DNA from: Nocardia sp. alder85J | GTDB taxonomy: Bacteria > Actinomycetota > Actinomycetes > Mycobacteriales > Mycobacteriaceae | NCBI RefSeq assembly: GCF_020176955.2 | Contig: NZ_JAIUCZ020000021.1 | Coordinates: forward strand, 1-61,635 | Direction: 5' to 3' | DNA length: 61,635 bases | In this document: piece by piece, positions 45,575 to 54,682 of the stretch | Numbering within the stretch: the first letter of the stretch is position 1 | Layout: every line of letters starts with the position of its first letter | Position numbers and translations under genes: made by a program | The notes under the pieces: model-generated | The model's input: the letters and a program-made list of their open reading frames with translations, nothing else | What the model was told of the DNA's origin: nothing | The model's database searches: none

Positions 45575-46533
45575 TGCCGGTGCTGCGCTATGTGGCGGCG
45601 AAGATCGCCCAGGCCGTGTTCGTGGTGTGGGGGGCCTACACCGTCACGTTCGCGCTGTTGTACGTGCTGCCCTACGACGCGGTGGACCTGCTGTTCGACC
45701 CTGCCCAGGGCGATCTGGTCACCGCCGGGGACAAGCACAACGCGAGGGTCTACTACGGGCTGGACCGGTCGCTGGGGGGCCAGTACCTGCATCGGCTCGG
45801 CGAGGCGGTACACGGCGATTTCGGCCGCTCGACCCGCACCGGCCAGGACGCCTGGTCGATGATCGTCGGCGTCCTGCCGCAGACCGCCCTGCTGGCGGTG
45901 GTGGCCCTGCTGCTCGCGGTGGCCCTGGCGACCACGGTCGCGCTGATCGCCGCCTACACCGGCCGCCGCTGGCTGGCGGAATTCTTCGCCACCCTGCCCG
46001 CGGCCGGGGTGTCGGTACCCGTCTTCCTGGTCGGATTGGCGGTGCTGCAAGTGTTCTCGTTCCGCCTGGGCTGGTTCCCGCCGATCGGCAACGACGGCCT
46101 CGCCACCCTGGTGCTGCCCGCGGTGACGCTGGCGATCCCGGTCTCCGCCCCGATCGCCCGCCTGCTGCTGGAGAACCTCGACAGCGGCCTGCACTCCGGC
46201 TACGTGACGGTCTCGCTGGCGAAAGGCGCCACCCGCCTGTGGGTTCTGGTCCGCGAGGTCCTGCGCAACGCGGCCCTGCCCGCACTCACCATCGCCGGCG
46301 TCACCTTCGGCAACCTGCTCGCCGGCGCGGTCATCGTCGAAACCGTCTTCTCCCGTTCGGGTTTGGGCCGCCTGACCGAAACCGCGGTCCGCACCCAGGA
46401 CGTCGCCGTCGTCCAGGGCGCGGTAGTGCTGGCCGCCCTCGTATTCGTGATCGTGAACCTCGCCGTCGACTTGATCTACCCACTGCTGGATCCGCGCCTG
46501 CGGACCCGCCTGTACACGAGGAGCCCGGCATGA
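45574..46533 (+). CDS. ABC transporter permease, DppB-like
   Basis: A 319-residue permease with six transmembrane helices and a periplasmic segment after helix 1, as in DppB/OppB. The DppB-type front (AKIAQAVFVVWGAYTVTFALLYVLP) is present, as is the EAA loop near the C-terminal third (VTVSLAKGATRLWVLVREVLRNAALPALTIAG), which contacts the ATPase. The ATG shares a base with the stop of the binding-protein gene. It forms the channel with the DppC-like permease encoded at 46661. Confidence 0.9.
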   Translation: MPVLRYVAAKIAQAVFVVWGAYTVTFALLYVLPYDAVDLLFDPAQGDLVTAGDKHNARVYYGLDRSLGGQYLHRLGEAVHGDFGRSTRTGQDAWSMIVGVLPQTALLAVVALLLAVALATTVALIAAYTGRRWLAEFFATLPAAGVSVPVFLVGLAVLQVFSFRLGWFPPIGNDGLATLVLPAVTLAIPVSAPIARLLLENLDSGLHSGYVTVSLAKGATRLWVLVREVLRNAALPALTIAGVTFGNLLAGAVIVETVFSRSGLGRLTETAVRTQDVAVVQGAVVLAALVFVIVNLAVDLIYPLLDPRLRTRLYTRSPA

Positions 46534-46664
46534 GCGGAGCGCAGCGTCACCACGCAGGCCGTCCGCGCATGCCCAACCGGCACCGCACGAGCGATCACCG
46601 GCCACCGGCGGTGACCGAGCATCACCGCGAACGTCCCCGACCGCACCGAATGGAGGCAGCATGA
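46530..46664 (+). CDS. 44-codon open frame bridging the two permease genes
   Basis: A 44-residue frame (MSGAQRHHAG...MEAA) starts on the stop of the DppB-like gene (ATGA) and ends on the start of the DppC-like gene (ATGA), filling the 127-base gap exactly. The peptide is rich in His, Arg and Pro and matches no known family. The first codons (ATGAGCGG) repeat those of the next gene. It may be a translated coupling spacer that keeps ribosomes on the mRNA, a genuine small protein, or a remnant of an N-terminal duplication. Confidence 0.4.
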   Translation: MSGAQRHHAGRPRMPNRHRTSDHRPPAVTEHHRERPRPHRMEAA

Positions 46665-47638
46665 GCGGCAAGCATCAGGAGGCAGGACCCCTGCTCGCTC
46701 CCGAGGCACATGTGGTCGCCACACTCGACGAATCCCGGGCGGCCGGCGAAGAATCGCAAGCGGCACAGCTGGATTCGACGACGGCCGAGGAGGGGGCCGG
46801 CCGGATACGGCTGCTCGGTGACCGAGCGGTTGCGCTGCTGCGGACAGTCCGGACTCGGCCGGGGCCGGCGGTGGCGTGGTTGCTGGTGCTGGTGGTGCTG
46901 GGGTGGGCGCTGGCGCCGTCCTGGTTCACCGGGAAGGGGCCGAACGACGGGGATCCGGATGCCGGATTCCTGCCGCCGTCGCTCGCGCATCCGTTCGGGA
47001 CCGATCGGCTCGGCCGGGATCTGCTGGCGCGGGCGATCTACGGGACTTCGACCACGCTGGGCGCGACCGTGCTGGCGGTCGCGATCGGGTTCCTGATCGG
47101 GTCGCTGATCGGGCTGCTCAGCGGTATCGCCGGGGGGCGGCCGGATGCGGCGATCATGCGGTGCGTCGATGTGCTGCTGTCCATTCCGGGGTTGCTGCTG
47201 GCCATGACCGTGGTCACCGCGCTCGGCTACGGCACCGTGAACATCGCGGTGGCGGTGGGTGTTTCGGCGGTCGCGTCGTTCGCTCGGGTGATGCGCGCGC
47301 AGGTGCTCACGGTGGCGGGCAGCGACTTCGTGGATGCCGCTTACGGTTCCGGGGCCGGGTTCGGGCGGGTGGTGTTCCGGCACGTCCTGCCGAACTCGAT
47401 CCGGGCCGTGTTGTCGCTGGCCGCGCTGGAATGCGGGTCGGCGGTCCTCGCGGTCGCGGCGCTGGGGTTCCTCGGCTACGGCGCTCCGCCGCCGCAACCG
47501 GAGTGGGGACTCGCGGTCGCCGAGGGCCGCGATTTCCTGGCCACCTATCCGTGGATCGCGCTGTGCCCCGGCGTATTGATCGCCGTGGTGGTGTTGTCCG
47601 TCAACCGTATCGGCCGGGCGCTGGGAGAGCGGCGATGA
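46661..47638 (+). CDS. ABC transporter permease, DppC-like
   Basis: A 325-residue permease with an unusually long, acidic cytoplasmic N-terminus (about 70 residues, Ala/Glu-rich) before the first helix (VAWLLVLVVLGWALAPSWF). Then comes the DppC pattern: HPFGTDRLGRDLLARAIYGTSTTLG, GGRPDAAIMRCVDVLLSIPGLLLAMTVV and the EAA loop DFVDAAYGSGAGFGRVVFRHVLPNSIRAVL. The ATG overlaps the 44-codon frame, and its stop overlaps the ATPase gene (ATGA). Partner of the DppB-like permease. Confidence 0.9.
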   Translation: MSGKHQEAGPLLAPEAHVVATLDESRAAGEESQAAQLDSTTAEEGAGRIRLLGDRAVALLRTVRTRPGPAVAWLLVLVVLGWALAPSWFTGKGPNDGDPDAGFLPPSLAHPFGTDRLGRDLLARAIYGTSTTLGATVLAVAIGFLIGSLIGLLSGIAGGRPDAAIMRCVDVLLSIPGLLLAMTVVTALGYGTVNIAVAVGVSAVASFARVMRAQVLTVAGSDFVDAAYGSGAGFGRVVFRHVLPNSIRAVLSLAALECGSAVLAVAALGFLGYGAPPPQPEWGLAVAEGRDFLATYPWIALCPGVLIAVVVLSVNRIGRALGERR

Positions 47639-49287
47639 CGAATACCGAACCGCTGCTGCGGATTCGCGATCTGAGCGTGCACTATCGCGGTGCGCCCGCG
47701 GCCGCCGTGGCCGGGGTGTCGCTGGAGGTGGCGGCGGGTGAATTCGTCTCCGTCGTCGGCGAATCCGGCTCCGGCAAGAGCACCACCGTGCACGCCGCGC
47801 TGCGCCTGCTGCCGCCGACCGCGCAGGTGCGTTCCGCGGCACTGGAACTCGGCGGGCAGGAGGTGTCGCGGTGGAGCGATCGGCGGCTGGCGCGGGTGCG
47901 CGGACCGGTGGTCGGCTTCGTGCCGCAGGACCCCGGCACCTCGCTGAATCCGGTGAAGCCCGCCGGACGCCAGGTACTGGAGGCATTGCGCCTGCACCGC
48001 CGCGCCGACGCCGGCCGCGAACTGGCGATCGAGAAACTCGCCGCGGCCGGGCTGGCGGATCCGGCCCGGGTGTACCGGCAGTATCCGCACGAGCTGTCCG
48101 GCGGGATGAAACAGCGCGTTCTCATCGCGATCGCACTGGCCAACGATCCGGCGCTACTGGTCGCCGACGAACCCACCTCGGCCCTCGATGTCACGGTCCA
48201 GAAGCAAATCCTGGACCGGCTCAGTGCTTTACGGGAAACCCTGGGTCTCGGCGTCCTGTTCGTCACCCACGATCTCGGCGTCGCCGCGGAACGCTCCGAC
48301 CGGCTGCTGGTGATGCAGCACGGCCGCATCGTCGAGCAGGGCAGCGCCGCGCAGGTTCTCACCGCACCTCGCCACGAGTACACCGCACGCCTGGTGGCGG
48401 CGGCTCCCGCCGCCCACACCGGCCGGTTGCAGCCCTCACCGGGCGGCACCGCACAGCCCGCCGCCGACCTCGCAGGGCACCCGTCGGCCGGCCGGGTGGC
48501 GGCCGAGCCCGCCACCGGTCCGCTGCTCCGCCTCATCGCGCTGTCCAAGAGTTTCTCCGGGGGAGTGCGGGCGGTGGACGAGGTGTCGCTCGGGGTGTGG
48601 GCGGGGACCACGCACGCGATCGTCGGGGAGTCCGGGGCCGGGAAGTCGACGGTGGCGCGGCTGGTGGTGGGGCTGGCGCGGCCCGACAGCGGTGGGGTGT
48701 GGCTCGACGGTGCGCGGGCCGACGGGCCGGGGCGGCGGCCGCGGCCGTTGCGGCGGCAGATCCAGCTGGTCTACCAGAACCCCTACACCTCGCTGGATCC
48801 GCGTTTCGACGTCGCGGGGATCATCGCCGAGCCGTTGCGGGCGTTCGGGCTGCTGCCGGATCGGGTGGCGCGGCAGCGGCGGGTGGCCGCGCTGCTGGAC
48901 GCGGTGGCGCTGGATCGGGCGCACCTGCGGCGGCGGCCGGCGGAGCTGTCCGGTGGGCAGCGGCAGCGGGTGGCCATCGCCCGCGCGCTGGCGGCCGGGC
49001 CGCGGGTGCTGGTGCTGGACGAGGCGGTCTCGGCGCTGGACGTGTCGGTGCAAGCGCAGATCCTGCAACTGCTGGTGGACTTGCAGGCCGAGCACGGATT
49101 GACCTATCTGTTCATCACCCACGACCTGGGTGTGGTGCGCCTGATCGCCGACGACGTCACCGTCATGCGCGGCGGCCGGGTCGTCGAATCGGGTTCGGTG
49201 GCAACGGTATTCGAGTCACCCGCGGACGAGTACACCCGGACGCTGCTGGCCGCGGTGCCCGCCCCGGTGCCGGTGCCGCAACCATGA
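47635..49287 (+). CDS. Double ABC ATPase (DppD-DppF fusion)
   Basis: A 550-residue protein with two complete ABC cassettes. First: Walker A GESGSGKST (about residue 42), signature LSGGMKQRV, Walker B LLVADEPTSALDVT. Second, from about residue 295: Walker A GESGAGKST, signature LSGGQRQRV, Walker B VLVLDEAVSALDVS. The linker is Pro/Ala-rich. In the second Walker B region the usual EPTSALD is EAVSALD, a mild change; the catalytic Glu is kept. It corresponds to a fusion of DppD and DppF and completes the importer begun at 43916. Confidence 0.9.
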   Translation: MTNTEPLLRIRDLSVHYRGAPAAAVAGVSLEVAAGEFVSVVGESGSGKSTTVHAALRLLPPTAQVRSAALELGGQEVSRWSDRRLARVRGPVVGFVPQDPGTSLNPVKPAGRQVLEALRLHRRADAGRELAIEKLAAAGLADPARVYRQYPHELSGGMKQRVLIAIALANDPALLVADEPTSALDVTVQKQILDRLSALRETLGLGVLFVTHDLGVAAERSDRLLVMQHGRIVEQGSAAQVLTAPRHEYTARLVAAAPAAHTGRLQPSPGGTAQPAADLAGHPSAGRVAAEPATGPLLRLIALSKSFSGGVRAVDEVSLGVWAGTTHAIVGESGAGKSTVARLVVGLARPDSGGVWLDGARADGPGRRPRPLRRQIQLVYQNPYTSLDPRFDVAGIIAEPLRAFGLLPDRVARQRRVAALLDAVALDRAHLRRRPAELSGGQRQRVAIARALAAGPRVLVLDEAVSALDVSVQAQILQLLVDLQAEHGLTYLFITHDLGVVRLIADDVTVMRGGRVVESGSVATVFESPADEYTRTLLAAVPAPVPVPQP

Positions 49288-49378
49288 CCGCACAGAATCG
49301 CCCTGATCGTAAGGATTTCCTCGACGGTTGCGGATTCCGATGATGAACACCGGAGGTGCGCATTCGAAACGAGGACAC

Positions 49379-50284
49379 ATGTACGACATCCGGCGGTTGA
49401 TCCTGCTGCGTGATCTGGCCGAGCACTCGACGATGACGGCGGTCTCGGAGCTGCACGGCATCACCACGTCGGCGGTGTCGCAGCAGTTGCGGATCCTCGA
49501 GGAGGAGGTCGGCATCGTGCTGACCCGGCGGGAGGGCCGGGTGCTGCGGCTCACCCACGCCGGGCGGGTCCTGGTCGATCACACCTCTCGGATCGTGGCC
49601 GCCCTGGAGGAGGCCGAATCCGCGGTGGCCGCCACCTCGGCCGCGGTCACCGGCGCCCTCACCGTCGCCACCTTCCGGACCGCGCAGACCCGGCTGGCGC
49701 TGCCCGCCGCGGTGCGGTTGCGCACCGACCACCCGGGCCTGCGGGTCCGGCTGGTGGCGCTGCGGCCGGTCGAGTCGATTCCGGCGGTCCGGCAGCAGGA
49801 CGTCGATCTCGCCGTCACCTACTCGTATTCGTTCCGCGCCCGCGATCTGCCGCTGGGCCTGGCGTCGGAGTACCTGTTCAGCGATCCGCTGGTGCTGCTG
49901 GCGCCGCCGCAGTGGCTGGAGCGGGCCCGTGAGGAGGGGCTGCGGGTGCTGCGCGACGCCGACTGGATCGCCGCGCTGGACGGCGCGCCCTCGGTGGCCT
50001 CGGTGCTGTTCGCCTGCCGCGAGGCCGGTTTCGCGCCGCGGATCGAGCACCGCAGCAGCAGCTTCGAGGGGATGGCCGAGATGGTCGAGCACGGGCTGGG
50101 CGCGGCCATCGTGCCCGACATGTCGGTCGCCGACCGGCATCGGCCCCTGATCGCCTGCACCGTCGACAACGGTATCCGGCAGGTCGCGGTGACCTACCGG
50201 CAGGCCTCGCTGGAACGCCCGGCGGTGGCCGCGGCGATCCGGATGCTGCGCTCGCTCGCCCAACCGCTGCGACCGGCAGCGTGA
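49379..50284 (+). CDS. LysR-family regulator of the organosulfur cluster
   Basis: A 301-residue LysR protein: helix-turn-helix LRDLAEHSTMTAVSELHGITTSAVSQQLRILEEEVG (residues 8-45), then an effector domain (ALTVATFRTAQTRLALPAAV ...). The ATG at 49379 has GAGGAC 5 bases upstream; longer in-frame starts at 49328 lack one. It sits between the ABC importer and the aldo/keto reductase genes, all on the plus strand, and is the only regulator gene in the 39-58 kb cluster. By analogy with Cbl, CysB or SsuR it may signal sulfur limitation, but homology to those specifically is not established. Confidence 0.87.
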   Translation: MYDIRRLILLRDLAEHSTMTAVSELHGITTSAVSQQLRILEEEVGIVLTRREGRVLRLTHAGRVLVDHTSRIVAALEEAESAVAATSAAVTGALTVATFRTAQTRLALPAAVRLRTDHPGLRVRLVALRPVESIPAVRQQDVDLAVTYSYSFRARDLPLGLASEYLFSDPLVLLAPPQWLERAREEGLRVLRDADWIAALDGAPSVASVLFACREAGFAPRIEHRSSSFEGMAEMVEHGLGAAIVPDMSVADRHRPLIACTVDNGIRQVAVTYRQASLERPAVAAAIRMLRSLAQPLRPAA

Positions 50285-50315
50285 CACCGTCGTTCCCGAC
50301 AAGAAAGGGCACACT

Positions 50316-51356
50316 GTGACCTCCCGCCATCTGGGCCGGACCGGAGTGCTGGTCAGCCCACTCACCTTGGGCGCCATGAATTTCGGCGCCTGGGCCAATC
50401 GCGATCACGACGACGCGATCCGGATCGTGCACCGTGCGCTGGACGCCGGCATCACCGTCGTCGACACCGCCGACGTGTATTCCCAAGGTGAGAACGAGGA
50501 AATCGTCGGCAGGGCCCTGGCCGGGCGGCGCGACGACGTGCTGCTGGCCACGAAGTTCCACGGGCAGATCGGCGCCGACCCGAACGCGCAGGGCAATTCG
50601 CGGCGCTGGATCCTGCGCGCGGTGGAGGACAGCCTGCGCCGGCTCGGCACCGACCACATCGACCTGTACCAGGTGCACCGGCCCGATCCTGCCGTGCCGC
50701 TGGAGGAAACCCTCTGGGCCCTGGACGATCTCGTCACCGCGGGCAAGATCCGCTACTACGGCACCACCACCTTCGAACCGCATCAGCTGGTGGAGGCGCA
50801 GTGGATCGCCGCCGACCGGCAGTTGCGCGGCCCGGTGACCGAGCAGCCGCCGTATTCGATCCTCGCCCGCGGCGCCGAACGCGCCACCCTGCCGATCGCG
50901 CAGCGCTACGGACTCGGCGTGCTCACCTGGAGTCCGCTGGCCGGTGGCTGGCTGTCCGGCCGGTACCGCAGCGGCGCCGACGCGCCCGCCTCCACCCGGC
51001 TGGATCGCCAGCCGCATCGGCACGATCCGGCGCTGCCGGTCAATCAGCGCAAACGCGCTCTGGCGGAGGAACTCTCGAAGCTGGCCGACGAGGCGGGCCT
51101 GTCGCCGGTACACCTCGCGCTCGCGTTCGTGCTGCAACATCCCGCGGTGAGCACGGTGATCGTCGGGCCCCGCACCCTCGACCAGCTGGACAGCCAGCTC
51201 GGCGCGGTCGACGTGCGCCTGAGCGCCGACGTGCTGGACCGGATCGACGAGATCGTCGCCCCCGGCGTCACCGTCAACGCCGCCGACGAGGGCTATCTGC
51301 CGCCCGCGCTGACCGATTCCACCCTCCGCCGCCGAGTTCCGGGAGCCCGCCGATGA
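50316..51356 (+). CDS. Aldo/keto reductase
   Basis: A 346-residue TIM-barrel NADPH-dependent reductase. The catalytic tetrad is visible: Asp and Tyr in VVDTADVYSQGENE, Lys in LLATKFHG, His in LYQVHRPD. The phosphate-binding end IVGPRTLDQL is intact. It belongs to the branch of YajO/Tas-like AKRs. The GTG start follows AAGAAAGGG. The next gene is a paralogue whose ATG overlaps its stop. In this cluster it could reduce aldehydes or ketones released by C-S bond cleavage. Confidence 0.9.
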   Translation: MTSRHLGRTGVLVSPLTLGAMNFGAWANRDHDDAIRIVHRALDAGITVVDTADVYSQGENEEIVGRALAGRRDDVLLATKFHGQIGADPNAQGNSRRWILRAVEDSLRRLGTDHIDLYQVHRPDPAVPLEETLWALDDLVTAGKIRYYGTTTFEPHQLVEAQWIAADRQLRGPVTEQPPYSILARGAERATLPIAQRYGLGVLTWSPLAGGWLSGRYRSGADAPASTRLDRQPHRHDPALPVNQRKRALAEELSKLADEAGLSPVHLALAFVLQHPAVSTVIVGPRTLDQLDSQLGAVDVRLSADVLDRIDEIVAPGVTVNAADEGYLPPALTDSTLRRRVPGARR

Positions 51357-52408
51357 GCCTGTCCGACCTGCGTACCCTCGGCCGTACCGGGGTGCGGATC
51401 AGCCCACTGGTGCTGGGCGCCATGAACTTCGGGGCCCGCGGCAACACCAGTCACGACGAGGCGATCGCGCTGATCCACCGCGCCCTCGACGCCGGGATCA
51501 ACACCATCGACACCGCCGACACGTATTCCCGCGGCGAATCGGAGACCATCGTCGGCCGGGCCCTGGCCGGTCGGCGGGACCGGGTGATCCTGGCCTCCAA
51601 GTTCCACAACGCGGTCGACGACGATCCCTCCCATCGCGGCAACTCCCGGCGCTGGATCGTTCGCGCGGTGGAGGATTCGCTGCGCCGGCTGGGCACCGAC
51701 CACCTGGACCTGTATCAGGTGCACCGGCCGGAGTCGGTCACCGCCGTCGACGAAACCGTCGGCGCGCTCGATGATCTGGTGCGCGCGGGGAAGATCCGCT
51801 ACTACGGGACCTCGGTGTTCTCCCCGGCCGAACTGATCGAGGTGCAGTGGGCCGCCGACCGCCGCCGCTTGCGCCGGTCGGTCAGCGAACAGGTGCCCTA
51901 TTCGCTGCTGGTCCGCGGCATCGAACGCGAAACCCTGCCGATCGCACGGAAATACGGCCTCGGGGTGCTCACCTACGGTCCGCTGGCGGCGGGCTGGCTG
52001 TCCGGCGACTACCGGCTCGGTGGCGCGCAACCCGCCTCGCGGCGCGCGGAGCTGATCCCCGGCCGCTTCGACATCGGCGCCCCGGCGAACGCCGGCAAAC
52101 TGGCCGCCGCCGATGCGCTGGCCCGGCTCGCCGAGGAGGCCGGGCTGAGTCTGATCGAACTCGCCGTCGGTTTCGTCGCCGCGCATCCGGACGTCTCCGG
52201 CATCATCATCGGCCCGCGCACCGGCGAGCACCTGGATGCGTACCTCCGCGCCGCGGAGGTCGAGCTCACGCCGGAGATCCTCGATCGGATCGACGAGATC
52301 GTCCCGCCCGGAACGTATTTCCACGAACGCGACACCGGCAAGATCCCCGGCGCGCTCGCCGATCCGGCGCTGCGCCGGACACCGGTCGCGGCGGGACGGG
52401 CCGGATGA
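51353..52408 (+). CDS. Aldo/keto reductase, paralogue of the upstream gene
   Basis: A 351-residue aldo/keto reductase closely similar to the preceding one (GNSRRWI.RAVEDSLRRLGTDH.DLYQVHRP is shared). Tetrad residues are in TIDTADTYSRGESE, LASKFHN and LYQVHRPES. The two look like a tandem duplication that has diverged. The ATG overlaps the upstream stop, and its own stop overlaps the start of a monooxygenase gene (ATGA), so reductase and oxygenase are made from one coupled message. Confidence 0.9.
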   Translation: MSLSDLRTLGRTGVRISPLVLGAMNFGARGNTSHDEAIALIHRALDAGINTIDTADTYSRGESETIVGRALAGRRDRVILASKFHNAVDDDPSHRGNSRRWIVRAVEDSLRRLGTDHLDLYQVHRPESVTAVDETVGALDDLVRAGKIRYYGTSVFSPAELIEVQWAADRRRLRRSVSEQVPYSLLVRGIERETLPIARKYGLGVLTYGPLAAGWLSGDYRLGGAQPASRRAELIPGRFDIGAPANAGKLAAADALARLAEEAGLSLIELAVGFVAAHPDVSGIIIGPRTGEHLDAYLRAAEVELTPEILDRIDEIVPPGTYFHERDTGKIPGALADPALRRTPVAAGRAG

Positions 52409-53649
52409 GCCGGCGACTGCACCTCAACGTCAACATCCTCAACGCCGGTGTCTTCGGCGGCTCGTGGCGCTTCCCCGGCACGGATCCGCTCGCGGCCTAC
52501 ACCGTCGAGCACTACACCGCGATCGCCCGCAAGGCCGAGCAGGCCACCCTGGACGCGGTATTCCTCGCCGACGGACCGTCACTGGACCCGAGCGTCCGGC
52601 ACCGGCCCGGCAACAATCTGGAACCGACCACCGTCCTGGCCCGGATCGCGGCGCAGACCGAGCGCATCGGGCTCATCGGCACGCTGTCCTCGTCCTACAA
52701 CGATCCGGTCGAATTGGCCCGGCGCTTGGGCGATCTCGACCATCTCAGCGGCGGCCGGTTCGGCTGGAACGTGGTCACCACGGCCGGGCCGGGCGCGGCC
52801 CGCAACTTCGGCCGCGCCGGCGAACCCGAGCACGGCCTGCGCTACCGGCGGGCCGCCGAATTCGTGGAACGCGTCGTCACCACCTGGGCCGAACGCACCG
52901 AATACCTGTCGCCGCAGGGCCGTCCGGTGGTGGTGCAGGCCGGTGGTTCCAGCGACGGCAAGCGGCTGGCGGCGCGGATCGGCGAGGTGATCTTCTCCGC
53001 CGAACAGGACATCGTCGCGGCACGCGCGTTCCGGACCGAACTACGCGAGGGCGCACGGCAATTCGGCCGCGACCCGGACGGCATCGTGGTACTGCCCGGA
53101 GTGTCCACCGTCCTCGGCAGCACCGAGGCCGAAGCGGCCCGCCGCCGGGAACTGCTGGACGAACTGCTCCCCGACGCCTACGCGCGAGCCCGCCTCGCCG
53201 GCCAACTCGGCATCTCGCTGGACGGTCTCGCCGACGACGAACCCCTGCCCGCCGACCGGCTACCCGATCCGGACGATGCCGGTGGCTCCCAGACCTTCTA
53301 CCGGGTCGTGAAGGACATCATCGACCGGGAGCGGCCGACGCTGGGGCAGTTGCTGAAGAAGCTCTCCGGCGGCGGCGGGCACCGCATCGTGGTCGGCACT
53401 CCCGAGCAGGTCGCCGACGACGTCGAGCACTGGTTCCGCACCGGCGCGGCCGACGGTTTCAACGTGATGCCGGACGTACTGCCCTCCGGCTTCGACGATT
53501 TCGCCGATCAGCTGGTCCCGGAACTGCGCCGCCGCGGACTGTTCCGCAGCGAGTACGAAACATCCACGCTGCGTGGCCATCTCGGCCTCGGCCTGCCCGC
53601 CGTCCCGACCGGCGTGTGGGATCGGGGCCCACTGGAGGCCGCCCGATGA
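52405..53649 (+). CDS. NtaA/DszA-type monooxygenase with a central deletion
   Basis: A 414-residue LLM monooxygenase of the NtaA/SnaA/DszA family: NVNILNAGVFGGSWRFPG, LDAVFLADGPSLDP, GTLSSSYNDPVELARRLGDLDHLSGGRFGWNVVTTAGPGAARNFG, SPQGRPVVVQAGGSSDG. Between the helix ending VVTTWAER and SPQG only a few residues remain, where its relatives in this cluster have nearly 50 (including the FFDVRGPL strand). The loss is in frame and about 39 residues. The deleted segment lies near the flavin and substrate mouth, so specificity or activity is probably altered. The gene overlaps its neighbour. Confidence 0.85.
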   Translation: MSRRLHLNVNILNAGVFGGSWRFPGTDPLAAYTVEHYTAIARKAEQATLDAVFLADGPSLDPSVRHRPGNNLEPTTVLARIAAQTERIGLIGTLSSSYNDPVELARRLGDLDHLSGGRFGWNVVTTAGPGAARNFGRAGEPEHGLRYRRAAEFVERVVTTWAERTEYLSPQGRPVVVQAGGSSDGKRLAARIGEVIFSAEQDIVAARAFRTELREGARQFGRDPDGIVVLPGVSTVLGSTEAEAARRRELLDELLPDAYARARLAGQLGISLDGLADDEPLPADRLPDPDDAGGSQTFYRVVKDIIDRERPTLGQLLKKLSGGGGHRIVVGTPEQVADDVEHWFRTGAADGFNVMPDVLPSGFDDFADQLVPELRRRGLFRSEYETSTLRGHLGLGLPAVPTGVWDRGPLEAAR

Positions 53650-53674
53650 GCGCATCCGACCGAGAGGTACCACC

Positions 53675-54682
53675 ATGGGCATCCCGATCCTGATCGACCT
53701 CGCCGTCGGGGCCGCCGATTTTCCGCCGCGCTCGGCGCCGGCGGCGGACGGCACGGCATCCGCGGTGGATACGGCCACGCCACCGGAACCGGTATCGCTG
53801 TCCGATGCGGTGGCCATTGCGGCGGCAGCGCGCGAGGCGGGGGTGGCGGCGCTGCGGCTGCCGGAACGGGCGGGTGAGCGGCGTGCCCTCGATCCGAGTG
53901 TCGCGGGCGCCTATCTGGCGGGCGTGGTCGGCGATCTCGGCTACCTGGTCGACCTGCCCACCACCCACAACGCGCCCTACAACGCGGCCCGGCGGATCCT
54001 GTCGTTCGATCGGGCCACCGCGGGTCGCACCGGCGTGGTGCTGCGGCCCGGCGCGGGCGACGAGGTCAGCGATGCGACGACGCCGGACCCGACTGCGCTC
54101 ACCGCCGCGGAACGCTGGGCGGAGTACGCGAGAATCCTTGCCCGCCTGTGGGAGTCGTTCCCTCGGGTCGCGCTGATAGGTGATGCGGAACGTGCCCTGG
54201 TGGCCGACGACGCGCTGATCGCCGCGATCGACCACGACGGCCGCGGGTATCGGGTCGCGGGCCCGTTGGACGGGCCGTCGTCGGTGCAGGGTCGTCCGGT
54301 GATCGCGGCCACCGATCCGGCGGAACTGGGCTGGGCGGTCGTCGCGGGCGCGGCGGACGTGGTGATTGTCGAGGCCGACGTGGTCGCCGGTGCGGACGCC
54401 GCGCTGACCGAGGCGCTGGACCGGGTGGACCGGCGGCGCACCGGGATCGCGCTGATCGGCCGAGTGGCGGTGGACCTCGGCCGTGATCCACGAGTAGTAG
54501 CCGACGAATTGGCCGAGTGGGCGGCCACCCACCGGCTCGACGGCCTCGAGCCGACGACCGCCGGGGGAGCGGAGGCGCTGCTGACGTTGGTGCGCGAGCT
54601 GGTACCGCTGCTGGCCGCCTCGCCCGCAGCGACCCTGCGGGCCTCGCTGGGCCTGTACGAGACCGCGGCGGTGCCGCGATGA
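53675..54682 (+). CDS. Short, divergent luciferase-like monooxygenase
   Basis: A 335-residue protein that keeps an LLM-like skeleton (SLSDAVAIAAAAREAGVAALRLPE, DLPTTHNAPYNAARRILSFDRATAGRTGVVLRPG, ERWAEYARILARLWESFP, VQGRPVIAATDPAELGWAVVAGAADVVIV), but most catalytic and flavin-contact positions are weak and it is over 100 residues shorter than DszA-type enzymes. It may be an inactive paralogue or a partner subunit, as in LuxB. GAGAGG precedes the ATG. Its stop overlaps the DszC/SfnC-like gene. Confidence 0.75.
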   Translation: MGIPILIDLAVGAADFPPRSAPAADGTASAVDTATPPEPVSLSDAVAIAAAAREAGVAALRLPERAGERRALDPSVAGAYLAGVVGDLGYLVDLPTTHNAPYNAARRILSFDRATAGRTGVVLRPGAGDEVSDATTPDPTALTAAERWAEYARILARLWESFPRVALIGDAERALVADDALIAAIDHDGRGYRVAGPLDGPSSVQGRPVIAATDPAELGWAVVAGAADVVIVEADVVAGADAALTEALDRVDRRRTGIALIGRVAVDLGRDPRVVADELAEWAATHRLDGLEPTTAGGAEALLTLVRELVPLLAASPAATLRASLGLYETAAVPR

